Assembly (NCBI GenBank): GCA_026985435.1
Contig: JALSQL010000137.1
Location: 1-7,597 of the forward strand
Source: Acidilobaceae archaeon
GTDB lineage: Archaea > Thermoproteota > Thermoprotei_A > Sulfolobales > Acidilobaceae
Direction of reading: 5' to 3'
DNA length: 7,597 bases
A model generated the notes under the pieces. The model searched no databases and was not told the origin of the DNA. It saw only the letters and a list, made by a program, of their open reading frames with translations. The first letter of the stretch is position 1, and each line of letters begins with the position of its first letter. The position numbers and the translations under genes were made by a program. Below, piece after piece: positions 1 through 5,483 of the stretch.

Positions 1-1
1 C

Positions 2-1132
2 TTCGCGATAGCAGTCTCCGGCGGATACGCTGTAGACGGCCCCAAGAGGCTGAAGGGCGCAGAGCTCGCGATTGATGATGTGAACAAGATGCTCGAGAAG
101 GCTGGCGCGCCATTCCGCTGCACATACGTTCACGAGGACACCGGTGCGACCGCGGAGGGTGCCGTTAAGGTTCTCAAGAGGTTCGCGGCCAACGGTATCC
201 AAGTCGTGATAGGCCCGCTCTCGACTGCTGAGACCAAGGCTGTGAAGCCCATAGCCGACCAGAACCACATAGTGGTGATAAGCCCCTCCTCCACCGGAGT
301 GGCGGCGGCCATACCCAATGACTACATATTCAGGATGCCCCCACCCGACGTGGCCCAGTCCAAGGCTCTAGCCAACATAATATACCAGCTGGGCTACACT
401 AAGGTCGCCGTGATAGCCAGGGACGACGACTACGGCAGGGGCCTCGCAGACGGGTTCGCCGAGGTCTTCCAGAGCCTCGGGGGTACTGTGAAGAAGGTGA
501 TGTACCAGCCCAACCAGCCGGACTATGCTAACGAGGTGAACCAGCTAGCCAACATAGTGCAGGGCTTCGGCGCCGACTCGCACACGGCAGTCCTCATCAT
601 AGCGTTCGACAAGGACGGCCAGAACATCCTAGGCCACGCGGCCGACAACCCCGTGCTCTCGAAGGTTCGCTGGTTCGGCCCCGACAGCATGAAGAGGGGC
701 AGCTTCCTCCCGCCGAACGCCCCCGAGAAGGTTGGAGAGTTCCTCGTCAAGGTCAACTTCACCGGCACGTTCCCGAGCATCGCTAGGAACCCGATAACCC
801 AGCAGTTCGAGCAGGAGTACAAGGCCAAGTACGGCATCGACCCGACGCCCTACTCCTACTACGCCTACGACGCCGTCTGGGTCGCCTGCCTCTCAATAAT
901 GGCGGCCGGCAAGTATGACGGCGAGGCCGTGAAGAACGTGCTGCCCACTGTGGCTGCCCACTTCATAGGCGCTACCGGCCACAAGATGCTCGACAAGAAC
1001 GGCGACGCGGCCTTCGCCGACTACGGTATATGGAAGGTGGTCAAGACGCCCGACGGCAAGTACGAGTTCAAGGACATAGGGGTCTGGAAGTACGCGAGCA
1101 ACCAGATAGTCTGGAAGGAGGGCCAAGGCTAG
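2..1132 (+). CDS. livK: ABC transporter substrate-binding protein, branched-chain amino acid type (5' partial)
   Basis: Extracytoplasmic receptor that captures the substrate and delivers it to a LivHMGF-type permease (hydrophobic amino acid transporter family, periplasmic binding protein type I fold). The frame is open from base 2, so the signal peptide and first strand are missing; 376 residues are visible. The first residues, with a GGYAVDG turn followed by LKGAELAIDDVN, match the family start in which a P-L-S-G-P turn precedes G-A-x-L-A-V-x-D-x-N. GPLSTAETKAV and SPSSTGVA correspond to the two ligand-contacting segments of lobe 1. DDDYGRGLADGF is the usual Y-G-x-G inter-lobe element. The C-terminal GATGHKMLDKNGDA segment matches the conserved family ending. 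It lies just upstream of livG and livF. The exact substrate (leucine/isoleucine/valine, other amino acids, amides) cannot be read from the sequence. Confidence 0.88.
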   Translation, partial: FAIAVSGGYAVDGPKRLKGAELAIDDVNKMLEKAGAPFRCTYVHEDTGATAEGAVKVLKRFAANGIQVVIGPLSTAETKAVKPIADQNHIVVISPSSTGVAAAIPNDYIFRMPPPDVAQSKALANIIYQLGYTKVAVIARDDDYGRGLADGFAEVFQSLGGTVKKVMYQPNQPDYANEVNQLANIVQGFGADSHTAVLIIAFDKDGQNILGHAADNPVLSKVRWFGPDSMKRGSFLPPNAPEKVGEFLVKVNFTGTFPSIARNPITQQFEQEYKAKYGIDPTPYSYYAYDAVWVACLSIMAAGKYDGEAVKNVLPTVAAHFIGATGHKMLDKNGDAAFADYGIWKVVKTPDGKYEFKDIGVWKYASNQIVWKEGQG

Positions 1133-1136
1133 CCGG

Positions 1137-1201
1137 GCCGCTGCTGGTGTAGCGGCTAAATAGCAGACTTATTAGCTCCCACACTTTTCCCCTTTTTCTC
1201 C
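1137..1201 (+). terminator. Hairpin plus pyrimidine tract after the binding-protein gene
   Basis: A 6-bp stem, GCCGCT (1137-1142) with AGCGGC (1151-1156) and an 8-nt loop, starts five bases after the stop codon. An uninterrupted pyrimidine run at 1184-1201, containing TTTT and TTTTT, follows. Archaeal transcription ends on U/pyrimidine tracts, so this could give partial termination and let the receptor be made in excess over the ATPases. An AT-rich TAAATAG at 1157-1163 could instead serve as a weak promoter for livG. Termination is inferred. Confidence 0.4.
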
Positions 1202-1245
1202 GGGACCCCTAGCAGGCTAGGCTCAAGCTTGCACTACACCTTAGT

Positions 1246-1252
1246 GGTGGGG
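1246..1252 (+). promoter_or_regulatory. Ribosome binding site deciding the livG start
   Basis: GGTGGGG at 1246-1252 lies 8 nt before TTG at 1261. The only other upstream candidate, GTG at 1252, overlaps this site and cannot be served by it, so the TTG is preferred. Confidence 0.5.
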
Positions 1253-1260
1253 TGCTTAGA

Positions 1261-2034
1261 TTGGCAGGCCGGGTGGTGCTGGCCACCGAGAACCTGAAGA
1301 AGCACTTCGGGGGCGTGAAGGCGGTCGACGGTGTGTCCATCCAAATAAGGGAGGGTGAGTTCGTAGGGCTGATAGGCCCCAACGGCTCGGGGAAGAGCAC
1401 CCTCTTCAACGTGATCAGCGGCATATACAAGCCGACCGAGGGTAAGATATACTATAGGGGCAAGAGGATAGATGGCCTGAAGCCACATGAGATCTTCAGG
1501 ATGGGCCTCGTCAGGGGCTTCCAGGTCCCCCGGCTCTGGAGGGGGCTAACGGTCGTGGAGAACCTCATGGTGCCGCCGAAGCACCAGAGGGGCGAGAACC
1601 CGCTGGTGGCCCTCGTTAGGAGGCTGTGGACGCCCCAGGAGAGGAAGCTCGGCATGAAGGCGCTATCAATACTCAGCGACCACGAGCTGCTGCACGTGAG
1701 CCTGAACTGGGCAGACAGCATCTCGGGCGGGCAGATGAAGCTGACGGACATATCACGCGCGCTCATGGGCGAGCCTAGCATGCTCCTCCTAGACGAGCCC
1801 ACGGCGGGCGTGGCCCCCAGGCTTGCGAGGGACATATTCCGGACCCTCGAGAGGCTGAGGAGGGAGCAGGGAATCACCCTCTTCGTTATAGAGCATAGGC
1901 TGGAGGTGCTCTTCGACCACGTGGACAGGGTGATAGTCATGCACCAGGGCAAGGTGCTAACCGAGGGCACACCGGAGGAGGTGGCGAGCGACCCGAGGGT
2001 AGTGGAGGCCTACCTGGGAGAGCCCGTGGCGTAG
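1261..2034 (+). CDS. livG: Branched-chain amino acid ABC transporter ATPase LivG
   Basis: Cytoplasmic ATP-hydrolysing subunit of the hydrophobic amino acid importer; it pairs with LivF on the LivHM permease. From the TTG start it has 257 residues, normal for LivG. Visible motifs: Walker A GPNGSGKST at 39-47, Q-loop in RGFQVPRLW, signature SISGGQMKL with SGGQ at 155-158 (first position Ile instead of Leu), Walker B MLLLDEP with D178/E179, D-loop PTAGVAP, and switch His212 in VIEHRLEV. The V-I-E-H form and the longer segment between Q-loop and signature point to LivG rather than LivF. GTG at 1252 would add three residues, but TTG has the better-spaced ribosome binding site and gives an N-terminus (MAGRVVLATENL) like that of livF next door. 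livF follows after 15 bp, so the two are co-transcribed. Confidence 0.93.
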   Translation: MAGRVVLATENLKKHFGGVKAVDGVSIQIREGEFVGLIGPNGSGKSTLFNVISGIYKPTEGKIYYRGKRIDGLKPHEIFRMGLVRGFQVPRLWRGLTVVENLMVPPKHQRGENPLVALVRRLWTPQERKLGMKALSILSDHELLHVSLNWADSISGGQMKLTDISRALMGEPSMLLLDEPTAGVAPRLARDIFRTLERLRREQGITLFVIEHRLEVLFDHVDRVIVMHQGKVLTEGTPEEVASDPRVVEAYLGEPVA

Positions 2035-2036
2035 GA

Positions 2037-2045
2037 GGGGTGAGG
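2037..2045 (+). promoter_or_regulatory. Ribosome binding site of livF
   Basis: GGGGTGAGG in the 15-bp livG-livF gap includes GGTGA (2039-2043), six bases before the GTG at 2050. It supports a GTG start and co-translation within the operon. Confidence 0.6.
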
Positions 2046-2049
2046 GGAC

Positions 2050-2775
2050 GTGGCCCGGGTGGCACTGAGGACGGAGAAGCTATACTGCGGCTACGGTAAG
2101 ATGACTATAGTCCACGGGGCCTCGATAGAGCTTAGGGAGAGGGAGCTGGTGGCCCTGGTGGGCCCCAACGGCGCGGGGAAGAGCACGCTGCTCAAGGGCA
2201 TCTACGGCATAGCCAAGGTGTTCGACGGGAAGATACTCCTGTGGGATGAGGATGTAACCAAGCTGTCGCCGGAGAAGAAGACGAGGATAGGGATGGCCTT
2301 CGTGCCGCAGAGGAACAACGTCTTCCCAGACCTAACCGTGGAGGAGAACCTCGAGATGGGAGGCTACCTGATAAAGGACAAGGCCGAGGTGAGGAGGAGG
2401 ATACGGGAGATATACGAGCTCTTCCCAGCCCTTGAGAGGCTGAAGAAGCTCAAGGCTGGCAACCTAAGCGGCGGCCAGAGGCAGATGCTAGCAGTGGGGA
2501 GAGCGCTCATGACGAGGCCCAAGGTGCTACTCCTAGACGAGCCCACCGCGGGCCTCGCGCCGAAGATAGCAATGGAGCTGATGAAGCAGCTGCAGGACGT
2601 GAAGAAGAGGGATGGAGTCTCGATAATACTGGTCGAGCAGCACGCAAAGAGGGCCCTCGAGGCATCGGACCGGGGCTACGTGCTGGTCTCCGGTAGGATA
2701 GTCGTGGAGGGCACAGGCAGGGAGATACTGTCGAGGCCGGATCTCCAGCAGATATTCCTTGGCCTGGTCAAGTAG
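2050..2775 (+). CDS. livF: Branched-chain amino acid ABC transporter ATPase LivF
   Basis: Second ATPase of the importer, forming the cytoplasmic heterodimer with LivG. It has 241 residues, close to the usual LivF length. Walker A GPNGAGKST is at 38-46. FVPQRNNVFPDLTVEENL contains the Q-loop and the family-typical V-F-P-x-L-T-V-x-E-N-L run. The signature is NLSGGQRQM with LSGGQ at 139-143, Walker B VLLLDEP has D163/E164, and the switch histidine is His198 in VEQH, the form typical of LivF. The GTG start has a good ribosome binding site. No permease gene follows; the operon ends here with hairpins. All catalytic motifs are intact. Confidence 0.95.
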   Translation: MARVALRTEKLYCGYGKMTIVHGASIELRERELVALVGPNGAGKSTLLKGIYGIAKVFDGKILLWDEDVTKLSPEKKTRIGMAFVPQRNNVFPDLTVEENLEMGGYLIKDKAEVRRRIREIYELFPALERLKKLKAGNLSGGQRQMLAVGRALMTRPKVLLLDEPTAGLAPKIAMELMKQLQDVKKRDGVSIILVEQHAKRALEASDRGYVLVSGRIVVEGTGREILSRPDLQQIFLGLVK

Positions 2776-2799
2776 GCTGGAGCCCTCCCTCCTTCCAGC
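2776..2799 (+). terminator. Stem-loop immediately after livF stop
   Basis: GCTGGA (2776-2781) pairs with TCCAGC (2794-2799) around a pyrimidine-rich loop and begins on the base after the stop codon. It may be a terminator or a 3'-end stabilising hairpin. Confidence 0.4.
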
Positions 2800-2815
2800 T
2801 AGTATTATAAGGCCT

Positions 2816-2839
2816 AACATGCGCTACGCACATGTTTTT
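2816..2839 (+). terminator. Second hairpin with T run downstream of livF
   Basis: AACATG (2816-2821) pairs with CATGTT (2831-2836) over a 9-nt loop, and five T residues lie at 2835-2839. This has intrinsic-terminator layout and is the better of the two candidates for the end of the livGF transcript. Confidence 0.45.
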
Positions 2840-2840
2840 A

Positions 2841-2859
2841 GGCTATAAAGCATATAGCC
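2841..2859 (+). promoter_or_regulatory. Perfect inverted repeat containing a TATA element
   Basis: GGCTATA (2841-2847) and TATAGCC (2853-2859) are perfect complements around AAGCA. The site contains TATAAAG (2844-2850), an archaeal TATA-like core. A start about 25 nt further on would fall near 2869-2875, where the foldable GC-rich segment begins. It could be a promoter, an operator, or both. Confidence 0.35.
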
Positions 2860-2868
2860 GCAACGGGA

Positions 2869-2944
2869 GCCGGGGTATGGTGGCCTAGGCTAGTCTGTAG
2901 GCTACCTGTCCCCCCGGGAGCCTTACCGGGCCCCCCTCCCGGCA
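2869..2944 (+). ncRNA. Candidate structured small RNA (unknown family)
   Basis: No open frame of note. GCCGGGG (2869-2875) pairs with TCCCGGC (2937-2943), giving six Watson-Crick pairs plus one G-U. Inside, GGTGGCCTA (2879-2887) pairs with TAGGCTACC (2898-2906) as a 9-bp helix with one G-U, and CCCGG (2913-2917) pairs with CCGGG (2926-2930). Together they draw a three-way junction of about 75 nt with a TATA-like element at the expected distance upstream. The 7-bp closing stem followed by U-A recalls a tRNA acceptor, but there is no T-arm or usable anticodon arm, so I do not call a tRNA. No C/D-box or H/ACA signature was seen. GC-rich DNA pairs easily by chance. Confidence 0.22.
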
Positions 2945-2980
2945 CTGGCTATGCTGGCACGCCCGGAGGCCCCCCGGGAG
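2910..2980. repeat. Two copies of an 11-bp direct repeat, 60 bp apart
   Basis: CCCCCCGGGAG occurs at 2910-2920 and again at 2970-2980. Either copy's CCGGGAG can pair with CTCCCGG at 2936-2942, so two exclusive hairpins are possible. Low sequence complexity makes chance plausible. Confidence 0.4.
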
Positions 2981-3095
2981 AGCACCCTATATAAGGGGTC
3001 GACCACAAAGCTGGGGGCCCATAAATAGATAGCTGGGGCTAGCGTTCGAGCACCTTCTTATAGTGTATGTTAAACCCGAGTTTATGTAGACGTCG
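2981..3095. other. AT-rich upstream region of the kamA-like gene
   Basis: No gene. It contains TATATAAG at 2988-2995 and ATAAATA at 3021-3027, each a possible secondary TATA box. It also contains TAAAC (3071-3075) and GTTTA (3080-3084), an inverted pair with 4-bp spacing; a further GTTTA at 3095-3099 overlaps the main TATA box. The pair could be an operator. Confidence 0.3.
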
Positions 3096-3107
3096 TTTAA
3101 AATATAT
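3096..3107 (+). promoter_or_regulatory. Likely TATA box of the kamA-like gene
   Basis: TTTAAAATATAT at 3096-3107 is the best archaeal TATA match in the region. Transcription would start near 3125-3130, giving a leader of about 50 nt before the ATG at 3177. No convincing BRE is visible upstream. Confidence 0.5.
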
Positions 3108-3131
3108 CAACTCTGTGGTCTTATGAGTCCA

Positions 3132-3163
3132 ACCGCCTAGAGTGGCGCTGCCCGCCAGGCGGT
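3132..3163 (+). promoter_or_regulatory. Leader hairpin abutting the ribosome binding site
   Basis: ACCGCCT (3132-3138) pairs with AGGCGGT (3157-3163), and inside it GGCG (3144-3147) pairs with CGCC (3153-3156), leaving a 5-nt bulge and a 5-nt loop. The structure ends one base before the GGGGTG ribosome binding site at 3165-3170. It could influence translation of the kamA-like gene. No known riboswitch is recognised. Confidence 0.35.
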
Positions 3164-3176
3164 CGGGGTGTGGGGC
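3154..3176 (+). repeat. 23-bp direct repeat, copy 1 (contains the kamA-like ribosome binding site)
   Basis: Twenty-three bases, beginning GCCAGGCGG and ending GTGTGGGGC, recur exactly at 5358-5380. This copy contains the 3' arm of the leader hairpin and the GGGGTG ribosome binding site, and ends on the base before the ATG. Confidence 0.85.
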
Positions 3177-5111
3177 ATGGCTAGCACTAGCCTCGTGCGG
3201 TCTAGGGGAGTCCAGACTATCGAGGAGGCGAAGACTAGTATCCTAACCAAGGTCCCCTGGCGCTACGACCCTGTTACACCCGAAGCAGTGGAGGCCATGT
3301 GGCGCGAGGACCCCGAGGTGGAGCGCATACTACGCGAGTCCAAGGACCTCGAGGAGGCCAGGCGGAGGCTATACGAGTACCTGAACAGTCTGGAGTGGAA
3401 GATGCGGGTCGAGGAGTCAGATCTGCCTAGGATTGAGAGGTGGCTCGCCCTAGAGGCCATAAGGGTGTTCAAGAACATACTGTCAAAGGAGAACGAGGAG
3501 ATCGCGACCTTCAGCACGTTAGAGTACCTCTACAGGCTAGCCAAGCGCGACCCGGAGGTTATGAAGGAGGTTGGGATGGGCTTCGTCGAGGAGTTCCGAC
3601 ACCTGTTCAGGGCGATGAACGGGCGTGCCGGCTACTCGAAGGGGTGGCTAGGCAGGCTGATGGGCGAGAAGGGCGAGGAGATGATAAGGGCGTTCCTATC
3701 ATCCCATGGCAGGAAGGCCGCGAGGATAAGGTCTCAGTACCTAGACGAGGTCGCATCCATTATACGTAAGTACCTAGACCGCTACACGTTCGGGCTAGAC
3801 CCCAAGGTTATAGAGGAGAGGAAGAAGAACAGGCAGAAGATACTAGACTACTTCGGGGCAACCCTCGACGACTGGTATGACTGGCACTGGCAGTTCCGCC
3901 ACGTCTTCAAGACACTCAAGGATCTAGAGCACCTGCAGAAGCTGGTGCCGCTGACCGAGGAGGACGTAGAGAACATAAAGCTAGCTCTGAGGTATGGGAT
4001 ACCCTTCGGCATAACGCCATACTACCTGAGCCTCTTCGACTTCACGAGGAGCGATAGGAAGAGGGACCCGCAGGTCAGGGCGCAGGTGATACCCCCACGC
4101 TGGTACATCGAGACGATGATAAAGCACAGGAGGGACAGGAGCTACGTGTTCGACTTCATGAGGGAGCACGATACGAGCCCCGAGAACCTGGTGACGCGCC
4201 GCTACGCCATGGTGGCGATACTGAAGGCCTCCGACACCTGCCCTCAGATATGCGTGTACTGCCAGAGGAACTGGGAGATCGAGTCGGCCCTCTTCCCGGA
4301 GGGCATCATCGGGCCCTGGCGCAACATAGACAAGGCGATTGACTGGTTCGCGGAGCACGAGTCGATGATGGACGTGTTGATCACGGGCGGGGACCCCTTC
4401 GTCTTGGGTGAGAAGAAGCTCGAGTACATACTGAGCAGGCTAGCGGAGATAGACCACATCAAGCACATAAGGATAGGCACCAGGATCATAGTAACCGTGC
4501 CCATGAGGATAACGGACGAGCTGGCCGAGATGCTCGGGAGCTTCATAGAGCCGGGCAAGAGGAACCTCGCAGTCGTGACCCACGTTGAGAGCGCCGAGGA
4601 GGTGACGCCCGACATGGCCGATGCTGTCTACAAGCTCCGCAGGCAGGGGATATACGTGTACAACCAGCAGGTCTTCAGCTTCCACACCAGCAAGAGGTTC
4701 CAGTACGTCCTAACCAGGATAGCGCTGAAGATGGTTGGCATAGACCCCTACTACAACTTCTACCCCAAGGGCAAGTTCGAGCAGAAGGACTACCTAGTGC
4801 CCATAGCGAGGCTGCTGCAGGAGAGGAAGGAGGAGGCGAGGCTGCTACCGGGCATCTTCAGGACCGACGAGCCCGTCTTCAACGTGCCAGCCCTGGGCAA
4901 GAACCACCTGAGAGCCTGGCAGGACAGGGAGCTAATAGCGGTACACCCCAAGTACGGCAACAGGATATACCTGTGGCACCCGTGGGAGAAGGGCATAGCG
5001 CCGATAGACCCGTGGCCCTACGTGGACGTGCCAATATACGACTACCTGAAGAGGCTAGAGGAGGAGGGCGACGACCCCGAGGAGTACTGGACAATCTGGT
5101 ACTACTACTAG
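3177..5111 (+). CDS. KamA-family radical SAM/PLP aminomutase-like protein, possibly glutamate 2,3-aminomutase
   Basis: Predicted cytoplasmic 2,3-aminomutase moving an alpha-amino group to the beta carbon with SAM, a 4Fe-4S cluster and PLP. It has 644 residues from ATG 3177 (GGGGTG six bases upstream; in-frame GTG 3168 lies inside that site). The core resembling clostridial lysine 2,3-aminomutase begins near residue 232 (WYDWHWQ), then ITPYYLSL. Cluster ligands are C355, C359 and C362 in CPQICVYC. R364 matches carboxylate-binding Arg134, TGGDP is at 403-407, and K575 in ALGK matches PLP Lys337. Positions matching lysine-binding Asp293 and Asp330 are K531 and N569, the pair I recall from glutamate 2,3-aminomutase. 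Residues 1-230 are charged, probably helical, and not recognised; lysine aminomutase is about 416 residues. Own promoter and terminator suggest a single-gene unit. Superfamily is confident; substrate is inference. Confidence 0.87.
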   Translation: MASTSLVRSRGVQTIEEAKTSILTKVPWRYDPVTPEAVEAMWREDPEVERILRESKDLEEARRRLYEYLNSLEWKMRVEESDLPRIERWLALEAIRVFKNILSKENEEIATFSTLEYLYRLAKRDPEVMKEVGMGFVEEFRHLFRAMNGRAGYSKGWLGRLMGEKGEEMIRAFLSSHGRKAARIRSQYLDEVASIIRKYLDRYTFGLDPKVIEERKKNRQKILDYFGATLDDWYDWHWQFRHVFKTLKDLEHLQKLVPLTEEDVENIKLALRYGIPFGITPYYLSLFDFTRSDRKRDPQVRAQVIPPRWYIETMIKHRRDRSYVFDFMREHDTSPENLVTRRYAMVAILKASDTCPQICVYCQRNWEIESALFPEGIIGPWRNIDKAIDWFAEHESMMDVLITGGDPFVLGEKKLEYILSRLAEIDHIKHIRIGTRIIVTVPMRITDELAEMLGSFIEPGKRNLAVVTHVESAEEVTPDMADAVYKLRRQGIYVYNQQVFSFHTSKRFQYVLTRIALKMVGIDPYYNFYPKGKFEQKDYLVPIARLLQERKEEARLLPGIFRTDEPVFNVPALGKNHLRAWQDRELIAVHPKYGNRIYLWHPWEKGIAPIDPWPYVDVPIYDYLKRLEEEGDDPEEYWTIWYYY

Positions 5112-5134
5112 CCCCGGAACCTGGCCCCTAGGGC

Positions 5135-5165
5135 CCCCGGGGCGCCCCAGTCCCCCGGGGCTTTT
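5135..5165 (+). terminator. Strong GC hairpin with T run after the kamA-like gene
   Basis: The palindromic CCCCGGGG at 5135-5142 pairs with its second copy at 5153-5160 over a 10-nt loop, followed by C and TTTT at 5162-5165. A pyrimidine-rich stretch (5172-5190, one A) lies just beyond as a possible back-up signal. It starts 23 bp after the stop codon. Confidence 0.6.
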
Positions 5166-5483
5166 CGCTGGCCTCTCTCCTCCTATCTCTGGGGAGGCGT
5201 GGAGAGACGCGGAGCTTCTAGGAGCGACGGGCTTCGAGGCTCGCGGCTGTAGGCTGTAGGGTGGGGTTGGGCGTCCCCGAGCCACCCTTACGCCCTCACC
5301 CCCTAGGTTCGGGGCGCTGGGCCCCAGTCGGGCGGGTGGCCCGCGGGTTGTGAGGATGCCAGGCGGTCGGGGTGTGGGGCCCTCCGAATCTGCTGGGGGT
5401 AGATGTATTTTACTTTGCAGTCATGGTTTGTATCTGCATGCGCGGGTGGGCCGACTAAATAGTGGCGCACGGGATTTTCTCAA
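5166..5483. other. GC-rich intergenic gap between convergent genes
   Basis: No convincing gene on either strand. It contains several potential stems: AGGGTGG (5258-5264) with CCACCCT (5282-5288), the alternative GGGCGT (5269-5274) with ACGCCC (5290-5295), and GGGGC (5311-5315) with GCCCC (5321-5325). It also holds the second 23-bp repeat, then a sharp switch to AT-rich sequence at about 5400-5490. No tRNA, C/D-box RNA or CRISPR unit was recognised. Confidence 0.5.
5358..5380 (+). repeat. 23-bp direct repeat, copy 2
   Basis: Exact copy of 3154-3176, 2204 bp downstream, in the gap after the kamA-like gene. Here the pairing arm that forms the leader hairpin in copy 1 is absent, and no ATG follows. 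A GTG inside it (5372) opens a frame of only 28 codons, ending at 5458. Confidence 0.85.

Noticed and set aside
2869..2944. tRNA gene (7-bp acceptor-like stem followed by U-A)
   Set aside because: There is no G-T-T-C-R-A T-loop, no complementary T-stem and no anticodon arm with a plausible loop, so only a generic structured RNA candidate is kept.
3440..3769. 109-codon plus-strand frame inside the aminomutase gene
   Set aside because: It is the +1 shadow of a conserved gene, with no ribosome binding site and no recognisable protein.
5055..5285. 76-codon minus-strand frame over the terminator and gap
   Set aside because: Pro/Gly/Arg-rich composition, overlaps the strong hairpin terminator and the aminomutase 3' end, no start context.
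5300..5325. GGTTC in a hairpin as a possible tRNA T-arm
   Set aside because: The loop is TAGGTTC between CCCC and GGGG, not a T-loop, and no acceptor or anticodon arm is nearby.
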